From assembly GCA_003252395.1 (NCBI GenBank), contig QKEL01000009.1:186001-250000 (forward strand): DNA of 64,000 nt, written 5' to 3'. This DNA comes from Spirochaetales bacterium (GTDB lineage: Bacteria > Spirochaetota > Spirochaetia > Treponematales > Treponemataceae). The notes beneath the pieces are model-generated. The model was not told the origin of the DNA, did no database searches, and saw nothing but the letters and a program-made list of their open reading frames with translations. A program made the position numbers and the translations under genes. This document shows, one piece after another, positions 44,876-53,496 of this stretch; within the stretch, counting starts at the first letter, position 1; each line of letters begins with the position of its first letter.

Positions 44876-46482
44876 GGCAAATCCCGGTAAAAATCCTCGC
44901 CCCGATCGTTGATCAGCACGAAGACCGGGAGGTCCCGTACCGTCACGAGCCGTACCGCCTCCATGCCCAATTCGGGGTAATCGACGATCTCCGAGCGCAC
45001 GATGTGCCGTTTTGCGATGAGCGCGGCCGTTCCCCCCATGGTTCCGAGATAAAACCCGCCGTAAGCGGCGCACGATGCCGCCCAGGCCGCGCTCCGGTTC
45101 CCCTTCGCGAGGGTTACCAGGGCGACCCCCCGGCTCATGAGCAATTCCGCGTAATCGTCCATCCTTCCCGCGGTGGTGGGGCCGAAACTTCCCGAAACCT
45201 CGCCCTCCGGGGTTTTTGCGGGCCCTGCGTACAAAATGGCGTATCTGTAGGCGTATTCCGGTAAGGTTTCGCCCTTATCCAGTAACGATTTCCACCGGGC
45301 ATGGGCGGCGTCGCGGGCGACCAACAGGGTTCCCGAGAGTATGACCGGCGTTCCCGGCTTTATTCCCGACAGGGCCGCTCGGAAGGCGTTCAAGCCCCGG
45401 TCAAGGTCGGCTATGAGCGCTCCCGGCGGAACTCGCTCCGCGAGCCCGGCGGCGTCGGACAAGCCGGGAAGGGCGGCCGGATCGCCGACTGTCCGCTGCA
45501 CGTGCACGCCGTTCCGGTCGATTCTCGCGAAAAGATTCCGGTGCGCCGAACAAGACACTCCGATGGAAACGGGGCAACTGGCTCCGTGCCGGGGCAGGTG
45601 GAGGACCACCGCCTCGCAGGCGAGGGCCTTTCCCCCGAATTGGGCCCCGATTCCCGTCGCTCCGGCGATTTCCAAAACCTTTGCCTCCCATTCGGGAATG
45701 CGCAGGGGCCGTACGCCCATAACGGCCCTATCCCGTTCGTCCCCTTCCGCTGACCACAGCCCGGCGGTGGCGAGCTTGAGGGCGAGAAGGTTTTGTTCCG
45801 GGCTAATGCCACCGACTACCACCGCGATGGTGTAAGGCGGACAGGCCGAAGTGCCAAGCGCCGCGATCTCGCGCTCGAGGTACGCGGTGAACGAGGCCTC
45901 ATTGAGCAGGGCCTTGGTAGCCTGCGTCAGCTTCGTCTTGTTGGCCGATCCGCCGCCTTTGGCGCAGAAGAGGAAACGGTAGGAGGGTTCGCTCGCCCGT
46001 TCCCGCGACATCGAAGCCGCGGTAGACTCGATGAGCACTTGCGCGGGCATATTGTTCCGCGGGTCTTCCTCGGTGAAAAGGTCTCGGGGTACGGTGGTGG
46101 AATACCGAAGGTTCCTGCCGGTATAGGCGTCTTCCGCACCCGCCGCGAGGGCGGCGCGATCGTCGGCGCCGGTCACGACTCCCTCGTCCTTCCAGGCGAA
46201 GACCTGGGCCGTGCCGGTGTCCTGGCAGAGGGGATAGACGCCTCCTGAGGCGATTATCGCGTTCTCGAGGAGGCATCCTGAAACCATACGGTCGTTTGCG
46301 CTGTTTACCGGGTTTAGGGCAATGTGCCGAAGATGGTCCAGGTGCGTCTTCGGGAAGGTAAAGGCGATACGCTCGAAGGCGATTCGGGAAAGCTCGCGAA
46401 GCGTGCCCTCGGGAACGGTAAGCGTACCCGGGGCGTAGGAAGGCGCGAGGCTCGGATCAAGGGAAAGGGTTTCGAAATCCAT
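44872..46482 (-). CDS. Fumarate hydratase, class I
   Basis: A 536-residue fused alpha/beta class I fumarase with an oxygen-sensitive 4Fe-4S cluster. LCQDTGTAQVF, AKGGGSANKTKL, the PPYTIAVVVGG segment and GSFGPTTAGRMDDYAE near the C terminus are family marks. It interconverts fumarate and malate. The arginine pathway of this cell also yields fumarate. A TATACT box (46495-46490) ends 7 nt before the ATG and there is no ribosome site. The GTG of the HPt gene overlaps its stop. Confidence 0.93.
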   Translation of the reverse strand: MDFETLSLDPSLAPSYAPGTLTVPEGTLRELSRIAFERIAFTFPKTHLDHLRHIALNPVNSANDRMVSGCLLENAIIASGGVYPLCQDTGTAQVFAWKDEGVVTGADDRAALAAGAEDAYTGRNLRYSTTVPRDLFTEEDPRNNMPAQVLIESTAASMSRERASEPSYRFLFCAKGGGSANKTKLTQATKALLNEASFTAYLEREIAALGTSACPPYTIAVVVGGISPEQNLLALKLATAGLWSAEGDERDRAVMGVRPLRIPEWEAKVLEIAGATGIGAQFGGKALACEAVVLHLPRHGASCPVSIGVSCSAHRNLFARIDRNGVHVQRTVGDPAALPGLSDAAGLAERVPPGALIADLDRGLNAFRAALSGIKPGTPVILSGTLLVARDAAHARWKSLLDKGETLPEYAYRYAILYAGPAKTPEGEVSGSFGPTTAGRMDDYAELLMSRGVALVTLAKGNRSAAWAASCAAYGGFYLGTMGGTAALIAKRHIVRSEIVDYPELGMEAVRLVTVRDLPVFVLINDRGEDFYRDLP

Positions 46483-46489
46483 AGGGGCG

Positions 46490-46495
46490 AGTATA
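46490..46495 (-). promoter_or_regulatory. -10 box of fumarase, leaderless type
   Basis: TATACT on the minus strand, 7 nt before the ATG at 46482. It lies back to back with a TATACT (46518-46523) serving lepB. Confidence 0.45.
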
Positions 46496-46556
46496 GTCCT
46501 ATCTCCCCCTTTTTTGCTATACTATTCCGACTATTGCACATAACGGAGGGGAATTC

Positions 46557-48233
46557 ATGGTTGTCAGTCTTCTATTCTGCGGGATAAGCGCCGCCCTTTT
46601 CGCCGCGACGTGTTTTACCGCGACGGCAGACGTTGAGTCCTTGGGCTTTCCTCTTGCCCTCGCGTACGTGGCCATCGCCGCGTATCGGGGCTTCCTCCTG
46701 GTTCGATGGCAGGACCGAAGGTCTTTGGGCATTTTTCGCAAACTCCTCGAGTACCTTCCGTTCGTATTGTTCACCTCGTTCATATTGCGGCGGGCGGGGG
46801 AGGGCGACGGGAGCTTCCTTCTCGACCTCGTATCGGCCGTTCTCTGGGTGGCGGCGACCGTCTCGTCCTTATACGTCCTGTTCAGGCTGGCCGACAAGCG
46901 GGTCGCCGCGTGGCTGCCGCGCATGGGCGAACCCTCTGCCGTAAAAAAAGGGCTCGCGGCCCAGGGCATTGAATGGCTCGATGCCCTCGTGCAAGCCGCC
47001 TGTCTCGTTCTCCTCATCAATCTCTTCTTCTTTCAGCTATACGCCATTCCCTCAGAATCCATGGTGCCCGAATTCATGATCGGCGACCGCGTGGTGGTGC
47101 TAAAAACCCCAAGCGGGCCCAAATTCCCCCTTTCCGAGGTCGGCATACCCCGAATGCGCTCCTATAGCCGGGGCGATATCGTCGTGTTCAACAATCCCCA
47201 CTATAACGATACCAAGGCGGCGCGCGTGCGTTCCTTCGCGTCGCAGCTCGTGTACATGCTCACCTTCACGGGCGTAAACATCAACGTGGACGAATTCGGC
47301 GCGGTGAAGGCCGACCCTTTGGTGAAACGGGTAACCGGCGTTCCCGGGGAAAAGCTCATGCTGGTCGACGGTGTCCTCTACGCGAGGCGCGCGGGGGACG
47401 AGCGCTTCACTCCCGTATCGGAAGACGCGCAGTGGGCCACGTGGAACCTGGCCGCCCTTCCTCGGTCTGAATTGGCGCAGGTACAGCGCGTGGTTCTCTC
47501 TGCCGAGGCCTTTCGGGAGCTTGAATCCGTGGAGTCGGTGCGCGCGAACCTTGACCTTGAGGCGACGGCGAAGGAATGCAAGGCCCTGGCCGACCGATTT
47601 GTCGCCCTCAAGACCGTCCGCGATACGGTAACCGAAGCCCCCGATCTCCTTACCCGCGGAAACCGGGAGATCCTCAACCTGTTCCAATCCCACGCCGCCT
47701 TGGCCCGAACTCTCCTGACCACGAACGGAGGCGCCCGATGGTTCTCCGATTTTATGACCGACTGGATTGGCGATTCCGGCAGGGACAACCTGTTCGAGGA
47801 GCGGATGCGAAACACGAACCTCCTGATGAAGCTCGATTTTGGCAGGCTTATCGTGCGCGACGCGGAATTATTCGCCTCAAACGCCACCGCGGAGCGGTTT
47901 CAGGGCGACCAAGAGCTCGCGTCCCTGCTTTCCGACGCCCAGAAATACTACTTTTACATGACCGAGAGCGATCAGCGAAATATGGGCGAGTTTCCCCCGG
48001 GACAAAACGAGTACATCCCCGAAAACAACTATTTCATGATGGGCGATAACCGCTTCAATTCACTTGACATGCGCCATTCCCTCGTCTTTCGGCTCGCCGA
48101 GGTCGACCCAGCGGATACGTGGTCCTTCCTGTACCGATCGAACCTCGAACCGCAGTACGTTTCCGTTGACCGTATCCTCGGCACGGCGAATTTCAGGTTC
48201 TGGCCCGTTTCACGGGCTGGCGTTCCCCGGTAA
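46557..48233 (+). CDS. lepB: Signal peptidase I, unusually long
   Basis: Catalytic Ser in IPSESMVPEFM near residue 167, catalytic Lys in VKRVTGVPGE near 260, and box E MMGDNRFNSLDMRH near 496. About five membrane helices precede the active site, instead of one or two. Between the Lys box and GDNR lies a large extra region (about 285-485) rich in charged helices. At 558 residues it is well above the usual 200-350. It cleaves signal peptides at the outer face of the cytoplasmic membrane. The ribosome site GGAGGGG is 8 nt before the ATG. Confidence 0.92.
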   Translation: MVVSLLFCGISAALFAATCFTATADVESLGFPLALAYVAIAAYRGFLLVRWQDRRSLGIFRKLLEYLPFVLFTSFILRRAGEGDGSFLLDLVSAVLWVAATVSSLYVLFRLADKRVAAWLPRMGEPSAVKKGLAAQGIEWLDALVQAACLVLLINLFFFQLYAIPSESMVPEFMIGDRVVVLKTPSGPKFPLSEVGIPRMRSYSRGDIVVFNNPHYNDTKAARVRSFASQLVYMLTFTGVNINVDEFGAVKADPLVKRVTGVPGEKLMLVDGVLYARRAGDERFTPVSEDAQWATWNLAALPRSELAQVQRVVLSAEAFRELESVESVRANLDLEATAKECKALADRFVALKTVRDTVTEAPDLLTRGNREILNLFQSHAALARTLLTTNGGARWFSDFMTDWIGDSGRDNLFEERMRNTNLLMKLDFGRLIVRDAELFASNATAERFQGDQELASLLSDAQKYYFYMTESDQRNMGEFPPGQNEYIPENNYFMMGDNRFNSLDMRHSLVFRLAEVDPADTWSFLYRSNLEPQYVSVDRILGTANFRFWPVSRAGVPR

Positions 48234-48270
48234 AAAAAAGGCCCGGCTTACCTGTTAAGGAAAACCGGGC
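48232..48270 (-). terminator. Terminator of the hflKC-pseudokinase operon
   Basis: Minus strand: GCCCGG / CCGGGC stem closing an 18-nt partly paired loop, followed by C and eight T. It lies 45 bp after the last gene and just after the converging lepB stop. Confidence 0.8.
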
Positions 48271-48314
48271 TCCGTTTCATGGCCGATGCGGCGTTTCGCG
48301 CCGCCCGTCAAACG

Positions 48315-49934
48315 TTAAAAGGTAAGGCTCTTAATTTCCTCATCCCGCGCCGCGCTTATTTCTTCCGGGCTCGGCGCCCATGGCTCGGCAGCGGCGCTTC
48401 CGTCCGCGATTTTCGGCAGTATTTCGCTCGCGGAGGGCACTATCGAGGCGCGTTCCAGCGGCTCCAACGCGATGATCCGCCACCGGTCCTTCACCAACCC
48501 AAGGGTGAGCCGGTCCCTATAGCGGAGTATGCTCAGCTGGTCTCCCGGATCCTTTCCCTCGATGACCGGATCGTCCGATGTGGGCATCCACAGGTATAAC
48601 GATACGGTATATTCGTTTTTCCCGGGGATATCCCTTTCGACGTTCAGGCCGCTCACGCCGTACACCGGTCGGTTATCGGTTTTTCCGTGCGCGAATAGGA
48701 GGGCGGGCGAGAGAACGCCGCCGTTGCGCTCATAGGATTCGCGCACCTTCGTGGTAACGTAAATATTGGTCAGGATCGCCAGGTAGTCGGGCTTTACGCC
48801 CTTGGCCAAGCAGGTCGCGGGCCATTCCTGGTCCAAAGTCGCGACGCTCCGGTAAAACGTTTCCACGACCTCGTCAGGATCCATTCCCTTGGTCGTGGGG
48901 CGACGCGACATATCGTTAATCGTTACGCCCGTTACTGCCCCGATAATGAGGACCGCGATCCCCGCGCCATAGAGGAGTCCCCGGTACCTTCTCAGGAAGG
49001 CTTCCCGCTTTCTCGCGTTCCGCAGTTTCGTATCGTGCAGTTCCTTCCTTCTCGCGAACGCGACCGTTACGGACGCCTCGGTCCGCGCCGGATCAACCTG
49101 GGAAGAAAGGGGCGCCCCGTTTTCGAAGAAAGCAATCAGGGCGTCGTCGGTTTCAGCCCCACGCTTGAGGTCCAGCGCCGCGTCCAGGGCTTTTACGAGA
49201 CCCTCGGAAAGGGTAGGGGCAACGAAATAAAGCCGCTCGAATCGGCCCTTCCTCATTTCGTTCGTGAGCGCCTCGAATCGCGGCCGTTCTTCCTTTTTTT
49301 CCTCGGCGGACATTTCGCGGGCGCCAAAGGCGCTCTTTCCGGCGATAAGCCGGTAGGCGAGATTGGCGGCCATAAAGGAAAGGGCCCGCTCCGGCGTCGC
49401 GGCCTCGGGATCGGGATGAATCCACGTTAGCCGATTCCCGATTTCCGAATCGTCCCCCGCGTTCGCCGCGCAACGGCGGTACAAGGTGGGCGGCAAGACG
49501 AAAAGCGAGCCGTCCTCTCCGCACAGAACCGATTCGGGTCCGGAACGCGCGGCGGCTTCCAGCGGGAGCCGCCCGTGTCCACCGGCCCTAGCGAGGCGAA
49601 AGAGGGTCGAAAAGGCGCGACTGAGCGCAATCCAGGCCTGGTCCCGCTCTCCCGGTGTCTCATAACGACCCTCGGCGATATCAAGGAGGCTTTTGCCGGA
49701 AAAGTCGGGAAAGAATACCTTCATCCGGTCCCGTTCGCCTTCAATGTCCTTATCGCCGGACGAGAACGTTCCCTCGCTCAGCGTTTCGGTCACGTCGAGC
49801 GAGGGCGATATCCTGAAACCCGCCTCGGCGAGAAGCCGGGGCAGGCCGGACTGGGCGAAGGAGCGCGGGGCCATGCACGTATCGAGCGTGAGAACCGCGC
49901 GACCGTCGTTGGTTTCGTGTCCGATAATGGTCAT
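48315..49934 (-). CDS. Membrane protein with pseudokinase-like cytoplasmic region
   Basis: A 539-residue protein with one membrane helix near 316-338 (LLYGAGIAVLIIGAVTGVTI). The cytoplasmic part recalls a degenerate protein-kinase C-lobe: AFSTLFRLARAGGHGRL, then SVLCGEDGSLFVLPP, then AANLAYRLIAGKSAFG and LYFVAPTLSEGLVKALDAALDL, similar to the order catalytic loop - helix F - helix H. HRD, DFG and the glycine loop are absent. The extracytoplasmic part (340-539) is a mixed fold with no motif known to me. Third in the hflK-hflC operon, 7 bp after hflC, it may take part in membrane protein control. The kinase likeness is my reading and is not proven. Confidence 0.55.
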   Translation of the reverse strand: MTIIGHETNDGRAVLTLDTCMAPRSFAQSGLPRLLAEAGFRISPSLDVTETLSEGTFSSGDKDIEGERDRMKVFFPDFSGKSLLDIAEGRYETPGERDQAWIALSRAFSTLFRLARAGGHGRLPLEAAARSGPESVLCGEDGSLFVLPPTLYRRCAANAGDDSEIGNRLTWIHPDPEAATPERALSFMAANLAYRLIAGKSAFGAREMSAEEKKEERPRFEALTNEMRKGRFERLYFVAPTLSEGLVKALDAALDLKRGAETDDALIAFFENGAPLSSQVDPARTEASVTVAFARRKELHDTKLRNARKREAFLRRYRGLLYGAGIAVLIIGAVTGVTINDMSRRPTTKGMDPDEVVETFYRSVATLDQEWPATCLAKGVKPDYLAILTNIYVTTKVRESYERNGGVLSPALLFAHGKTDNRPVYGVSGLNVERDIPGKNEYTVSLYLWMPTSDDPVIEGKDPGDQLSILRYRDRLTLGLVKDRWRIIALEPLERASIVPSASEILPKIADGSAAAEPWAPSPEEISAARDEEIKSLTF

Positions 49935-49941
49935 GTACCCG

Positions 49942-50925
49942 TTACCGCCCGTTTACCGAATAGAGATACTTGAAAAAGTCCATATCCGTGGAAAGGATCT
50001 TATCGAAGTTGGGCAGGGTGGTCTTGTAGGTTTCTATGCTCTTCCAGAAGGCATAAAACTCGGGGTCCCTGCTGTACGCGTCGGCGTATATCTTGGAGGC
50101 CTTGGCGTCGGCTTCGCCCTTGAGCGTTTCGGCGCGGTTATACGCGTCGGATAGGAGCCCCTTTTTCTCGTTCTCGAGCTTACCCATCCATTCCGCCTTC
50201 TTACCCTCGCCGGTAGACCGGAAGGTTTGCGCGATCTGGTTGCGTTCCTTGATCATGCGGTTGTACACGCTTTCGGTCAGCTCGTCGGAGTATTTGATCT
50301 GACGGGGAACGATATCCAATAGTTCGATCCCGAAGTCGAGTACCTTTTCCCGGGCGTTGGACGTCATCTCGTTGCTCAGCTCCTGGCGTCCCATGCTTAT
50401 TGCCTCGTAAGTGATTTTCTCCCCGGAAAGCTGGCTCAGTTCCACCTCGTCGGCGTCGGCCCCGAGCGCGAAGTTTTCCCGGTGCTGCAGCTCGTTGATC
50501 AGGTTTGAGTTGCGGACCACCTCGTTCAGGCTCGAACCGGTTATGACCGTCCTCACGGCGGAATCGATAATGTCGCTTACCCTCGAATACGCGGCCTCGA
50601 TGGTGGTGAGGGATTCGTAAAACTTAATCGGGTCGGTTATTCTCCAGCGGCTCGTGGTATCCACGATAATGAACTGGTTTTCCTTGGTGGGGATGCGCTG
50701 CGAGTCGCCGTCCAGGGACATGACCTTTTTGGGGTAGGTGACCACTGAATCGATGAAGGGCATCTTAACGTGGAGGCCGGCGTCGCGGGCCGAATTGACG
50801 ATTTCGCCGAAGCGGATGACGATGGCTTGGTTTCCCTCGTTCAAAACGTAGAGGGGGTTAAGGATGAAGGCGCCCGCGAGCACGATGGCCAGGGCGATTA
50901 AGCCGCGCGTGGTCGACTTTTTCAT
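49942..50925 (-). CDS. hflC: HflC, SPFH-domain membrane protein
   Basis: A 327-residue protein with an N-terminal membrane anchor (GLIALAIVLAGAFIL) and an SPFH/band-7 domain (NEGNQAIVIRFGEIV). A long helical C terminus includes SAYNRAETLKGEADAKASKIYADAYSRDPEFYAFWKSIETYK, the HflC mark. With HflK it forms a cage around FtsH and tunes membrane protein degradation. The start overlaps the hflK stop (ATGA). Confidence 0.94.
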   Translation of the reverse strand: MKKSTTRGLIALAIVLAGAFILNPLYVLNEGNQAIVIRFGEIVNSARDAGLHVKMPFIDSVVTYPKKVMSLDGDSQRIPTKENQFIIVDTTSRWRITDPIKFYESLTTIEAAYSRVSDIIDSAVRTVITGSSLNEVVRNSNLINELQHRENFALGADADEVELSQLSGEKITYEAISMGRQELSNEMTSNAREKVLDFGIELLDIVPRQIKYSDELTESVYNRMIKERNQIAQTFRSTGEGKKAEWMGKLENEKKGLLSDAYNRAETLKGEADAKASKIYADAYSRDPEFYAFWKSIETYKTTLPNFDKILSTDMDFFKYLYSVNGR

Positions 50926-51905
50926 TGGTTGCCTCCCTTGGTGATGTTGCTAAGCGGGAGGAAATTGTCCAGCTTTTTGTCCACCAGGGTCGTTCCCTTC
51001 TCATTGGTGAAAAGCGATTCGATGGTTTCCAGGTACAGTCTCCGTCGGGTAACCTCCGGCGCCTTTCGGTATTCCTCGTATACCGCCTTGAAGCGCGCCA
51101 CGTCGCCGATGGCGCGATTCACGCGTTCGGTGGCGTAGCCTTGCGCTTCCAAAACCGTCTTTTCGGCTTCGCCGGCCGCCTTTGGTATCTCCGCGTTATA
51201 CGCTTCCTTTCCCTCGTTGATCAGGCGGTTCATGTCCTGAATAGCCTTGTTTACGTCCTCGAAGGCCGATTGAACGCCTTCGGGGGGAACGATATTCTGG
51301 AGTTGCACCGTGGTAACGGTGACGCCCAATCCGAATTCGTCGAGTTTTTCATTGGTCATCCGGAGGGCCTCGGCCTCGATTGCCGTGCGTTCGGCTCCCA
51401 TGACGTCCAGAATGGCGCGGTCGCCCACCAAGAGGTTGATAACCGACTGGGAAACGTCGCGAATCGTATCGTTGCGCACGTCCTCGTGTACGTTGAAAAG
51501 CCAGGCGCGCGGGTCGTTGATGCGGTACTGGATAATCCATTCCACGTCGACGATGTTCAGGTCGCCGGTCAGCATGGTCGATTCTTTCGAGAAATTGCTG
51601 TTCGCGTACGTGTTTTGCACCCCGCCCCTGACCGTCCGAAACCCGAACTGCTCGGTTTGAATGGATTTGGTCGGCACGTTGTACGCCCGGTCAATCCCGA
51701 AGGGGATCTTGAAATGGGCGCCGGGCCCGACGGTTGAAAGATACTTACCGAAACGGGTCACTACCGCGTCTTCGGTCGGATTGACGATAAAAAAGCCCGT
51801 ACCCGCAAGGGCGAGCGCCGCAAGCACTACCGCGATCGGGATAATGATTCCCGGCCGCGCCCATTTCGGAGCGCGGAAGGCCATGTTCCCGTTTGAATTA
51901 TCCAT
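50922..51905 (-). CDS. hflK: HflK, SPFH-domain membrane protein
   Basis: The ATG at 51905 has a GGGGG-rich ribosome site and is preferred over an upstream in-frame start at 52019. The 327-residue product has a membrane helix at about 18-42 (IIIPIAVVLAALALAGTGFFIV), the band-7 domain (TEDAVVTRFGKYLSTVGPGAHFK) and the coiled region EGVQSAFEDVNKAIQDMNRLINEGKEAYN typical of HflK. It pairs with HflC; FtsH is not in this window. It is divergent from rpoZ. Confidence 0.92.
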   Translation of the reverse strand: MDNSNGNMAFRAPKWARPGIIIPIAVVLAALALAGTGFFIVNPTEDAVVTRFGKYLSTVGPGAHFKIPFGIDRAYNVPTKSIQTEQFGFRTVRGGVQNTYANSNFSKESTMLTGDLNIVDVEWIIQYRINDPRAWLFNVHEDVRNDTIRDVSQSVINLLVGDRAILDVMGAERTAIEAEALRMTNEKLDEFGLGVTVTTVQLQNIVPPEGVQSAFEDVNKAIQDMNRLINEGKEAYNAEIPKAAGEAEKTVLEAQGYATERVNRAIGDVARFKAVYEEYRKAPEVTRRRLYLETIESLFTNEKGTTLVDKKLDNFLPLSNITKGGNQ

Positions 51906-51971
51906 AAGGATTCCCCCTTCATATTGATATAAATGTACCGAATACCGGGGCTCGGGGCAAGGGATTCGCAC

Positions 51972-52000
51972 TTGCGCCTGAATAATGAATTCTGTATAAT
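51972..52000 (+). promoter_or_regulatory. Promoter of rpoZ-miaA, leaderless type
   Basis: TTGCGC (51972-51977), 17 bp, TATAAT (51995-52000), then 6 nt to the ATG at 52007, so A of the start codon is the predicted +1. Confidence 0.65.
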
Positions 52001-52006
52001 GGAAAA

Positions 52007-52201
52007 ATGATATTTCCACTTGAACAACTTGTCGAATTTAAGGGCAACGTATACGAGATAACCTGCGCTTCCATCCGCCGCGCGTTCCAGCTTTCCATGG
52101 TCCGGGATCCCGAGATCGAGGAAAACGACGGCAAGGTCGTATCGCTTGCCGCCCGTCAGGTATTCACCAAGACGGTCGACTACCAGATCGAGAAGCTCTG
52201 A
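52007..52201 (+). CDS. rpoZ: RNA polymerase omega subunit
   Basis: A 64-residue protein. MIFPLEQLVEFKGNVYEITCASIRRAFQLS and KVVSLAARQVFT fit the omega fold, in which the R-A-x-Q and A-x-x-Q segments contact beta prime. The N terminus resembles omega in Treponema. Omega helps assemble RNA polymerase. miaA begins about 40 bp downstream in the same direction. Confidence 0.85.
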   Translation: MIFPLEQLVEFKGNVYEITCASIRRAFQLSMVRDPEIEENDGKVVSLAARQVFTKTVDYQIEKL

Positions 52202-52242
52202 GCCCAGCCGATTCCGGAACCCGACGGATTCCGGTCATCGTC

Positions 52243-53181
52243 GTGTTCGGGGCGACCGCCTCGGGTAAGACCGCGCTCGCCGAAACGCTTTTTTCCGCCG
52301 ACCCAAGCCTTCCCCCCGCGCCTGAGCGTATCGGCGCGCTCCGGGGCAAGGCCGAAATAATCAGCGCCGATTCCATGCAGGTATATCGCGGCTTGGACAT
52401 CGGCACCGCGAAGCCCGATTCCCGTTTTCTCCGCTATCTTCCCCATCATCTCATCGATATCGCCGATCCCCGGGAGCAATTCGGCGCGGGAAGTTTCGTT
52501 CGCCTGGCCGACCTCGCCTGCGCCGACGTTCACCGGCGGGGCAAGGTACCCGTCGTATTGGGCGGCACGGCGTTTTACCTGAAGAACTTCATATACGGCC
52601 TTCCCGAAACGCCCGAAGCCGACGCCGGTATCCGCGCTTCCCTACAGGAGCGCCTCGCGCGGGAAGGGGCCGCCGCCCTCTTGGCGGAATTGCGCTCGGT
52701 CGATCCCGAAAGCGCCGGGCGTATCCATCCGGCGGATTCCTATCGCATCGTTCGTGCCCTGGAAGTCTGGAAGGCTACCGGGCGGCCCCTAAGCGCGTAC
52801 CGGCTTCCCTCCAGCCCCCGCGCGGCTTATCGGTTTCTGGTTATCGCCCTGGAGCGCCCGCGGGAAGCGCTTTTCAGCCGTATCGATTCCCGCGTGGACG
52901 CCATGTTCGAGCGGGGGCTCGCCGAAGAATTTTTCGACCTCCTGCGCTCTGGGCTCGGGCCCGATGATCCCGGCATGCAGGCGATAGGCTACCGTGAGTT
53001 TTTCCTCGCCTCGCCGCCCGGATCGGACAGTGAGGGGGCCCGTACGGCGATAAAGCGCGATTCTCGGCTCTATGCCAAGCGGCAGGAAACGTTTTTCCGC
53101 CCTCTTCCCGACGTAGCGCGGTTTTCGGCCGACGATGCCGCCGGAATAGCCGCGGCGATCCACGCGTTCCTCGGTACTTGA
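52243..53181 (+). CDS. miaA: tRNA dimethylallyltransferase MiaA
   Basis: The canonical copy, 312 residues or a little more: P-loop FGATASGKTALAE, IISADSMQVYRGLDIGTAKP, HHLIDIADP, GGTAFYLKNFIYG, and the C-terminal KRDSRLYAKRQETFFR. It adds dimethylallyl to A37 of UNN-reading tRNAs. The reading frame is open upstream, and a GTG at 52240 in IVVFGATASGKT context or an earlier codon may be the real start; an overlap with rpoZ is possible. Confidence 0.92.
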   Translation: MFGATASGKTALAETLFSADPSLPPAPERIGALRGKAEIISADSMQVYRGLDIGTAKPDSRFLRYLPHHLIDIADPREQFGAGSFVRLADLACADVHRRGKVPVVLGGTAFYLKNFIYGLPETPEADAGIRASLQERLAREGAAALLAELRSVDPESAGRIHPADSYRIVRALEVWKATGRPLSAYRLPSSPRAAYRFLVIALERPREALFSRIDSRVDAMFERGLAEEFFDLLRSGLGPDDPGMQAIGYREFFLASPPGSDSEGARTAIKRDSRLYAKRQETFFRPLPDVARFSADDAAGIAAAIHAFLGT

Positions 53182-53206
53182 CTGTTTCGCGCGTTTTATT
53201 CATAAT
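53178..53206 (+). promoter_or_regulatory. Promoter of the bS22-like gene
   Basis: TTGACT (53178-53183), 17 bp, CATAAT (53201-53206). The leader of about 25 nt holds an AAGGAG ribosome site (53225-53230). Confidence 0.65.
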
Positions 53207-53237
53207 TAACAGACTTGATTTTATAAGGAGTGCCGAC

Positions 53238-53327
53238 GTGCCCTGCGGAAAGAAAAGAAAACGCCAGAAAATCGCGACGCATAAGCGCAAAAAGAAACTC
53301 AGAAAGAACCGGCACAAGAAGAGATAA
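53238..53327 (+). CDS. AURKAIP1/COX24-like small ribosomal protein, 29 residues
   Basis: Starts at GTG, 7 nt after AAGGAG. The product is 29 residues and almost entirely basic: GKKRKRQKIATHKRKKKLRK, followed by NRHKKR. This matches the AURKAIP1/COX24 domain, found in mitochondrial mS38 and in tiny bacterial ribosomal proteins such as mycobacterial bS22, which bind near the decoding centre of the small subunit. It has its own promoter. A GTG at 53230 in another frame gives only an uncharged, unlikely product. Confidence 0.8.
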   Translation: MPCGKKRKRQKIATHKRKKKLRKNRHKKR

Positions 53328-53444
53328 CCACATTCCGGGCTCCCTTTCGCAAGTATACGATGGGTCCGGAAGGTTGCTTTTCGGGTCGCGAATGACGGGT
53401 TGGCGCCTGTCCGCACTGAGTCCCGGTTACGCTTATCGCCAGCA
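53328..53444 (+). ncRNA. Structured non-coding stretch, possible small RNA or long 3' UTR
   Basis: About 117 nt between the bS22-like gene and a strong terminator, with no reading frame of coding character. TTCCGG...CCGGAA arms close a hairpin near 53335-53384, a CCC/GGG pair extends it, and TTGGCG near 53399 can pair with CGCCAG near 53437. It could be processed from the upstream mRNA. I could not match it to SRP RNA, 6S, RNase P or tmRNA. Confidence 0.35.
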
Positions 53445-53482
53445 AGACCGCAAGCGTTCAGACGCAAGCGGTCTTTTTTTTT
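53445..53482 (+). terminator. Intrinsic terminator upstream of dxs
   Basis: AGACCGC / GCGGTCT outer stem, GCGT / ACGC inner stem separated by AA/AA, TCAG loop, then a run of nine T. Confidence 0.92.
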
Positions 53483-53496
53483 GATTTCGCTTATGG

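Noticed and set aside
53328..53444. SRP (4.5S) RNA or RNase P RNA
   Set aside because: GTCCGGAAGG recalls the SRP core, but the following AGCAGCC is missing. TCCGGGCTCC recalls RNase P, but there is room for only about 120 nt.
53230..53484. 84-codon frame overlapping the bS22-like gene and terminator
   Set aside because: It runs through the terminator hairpin and is out of frame with the strongly basic, family-like short product.
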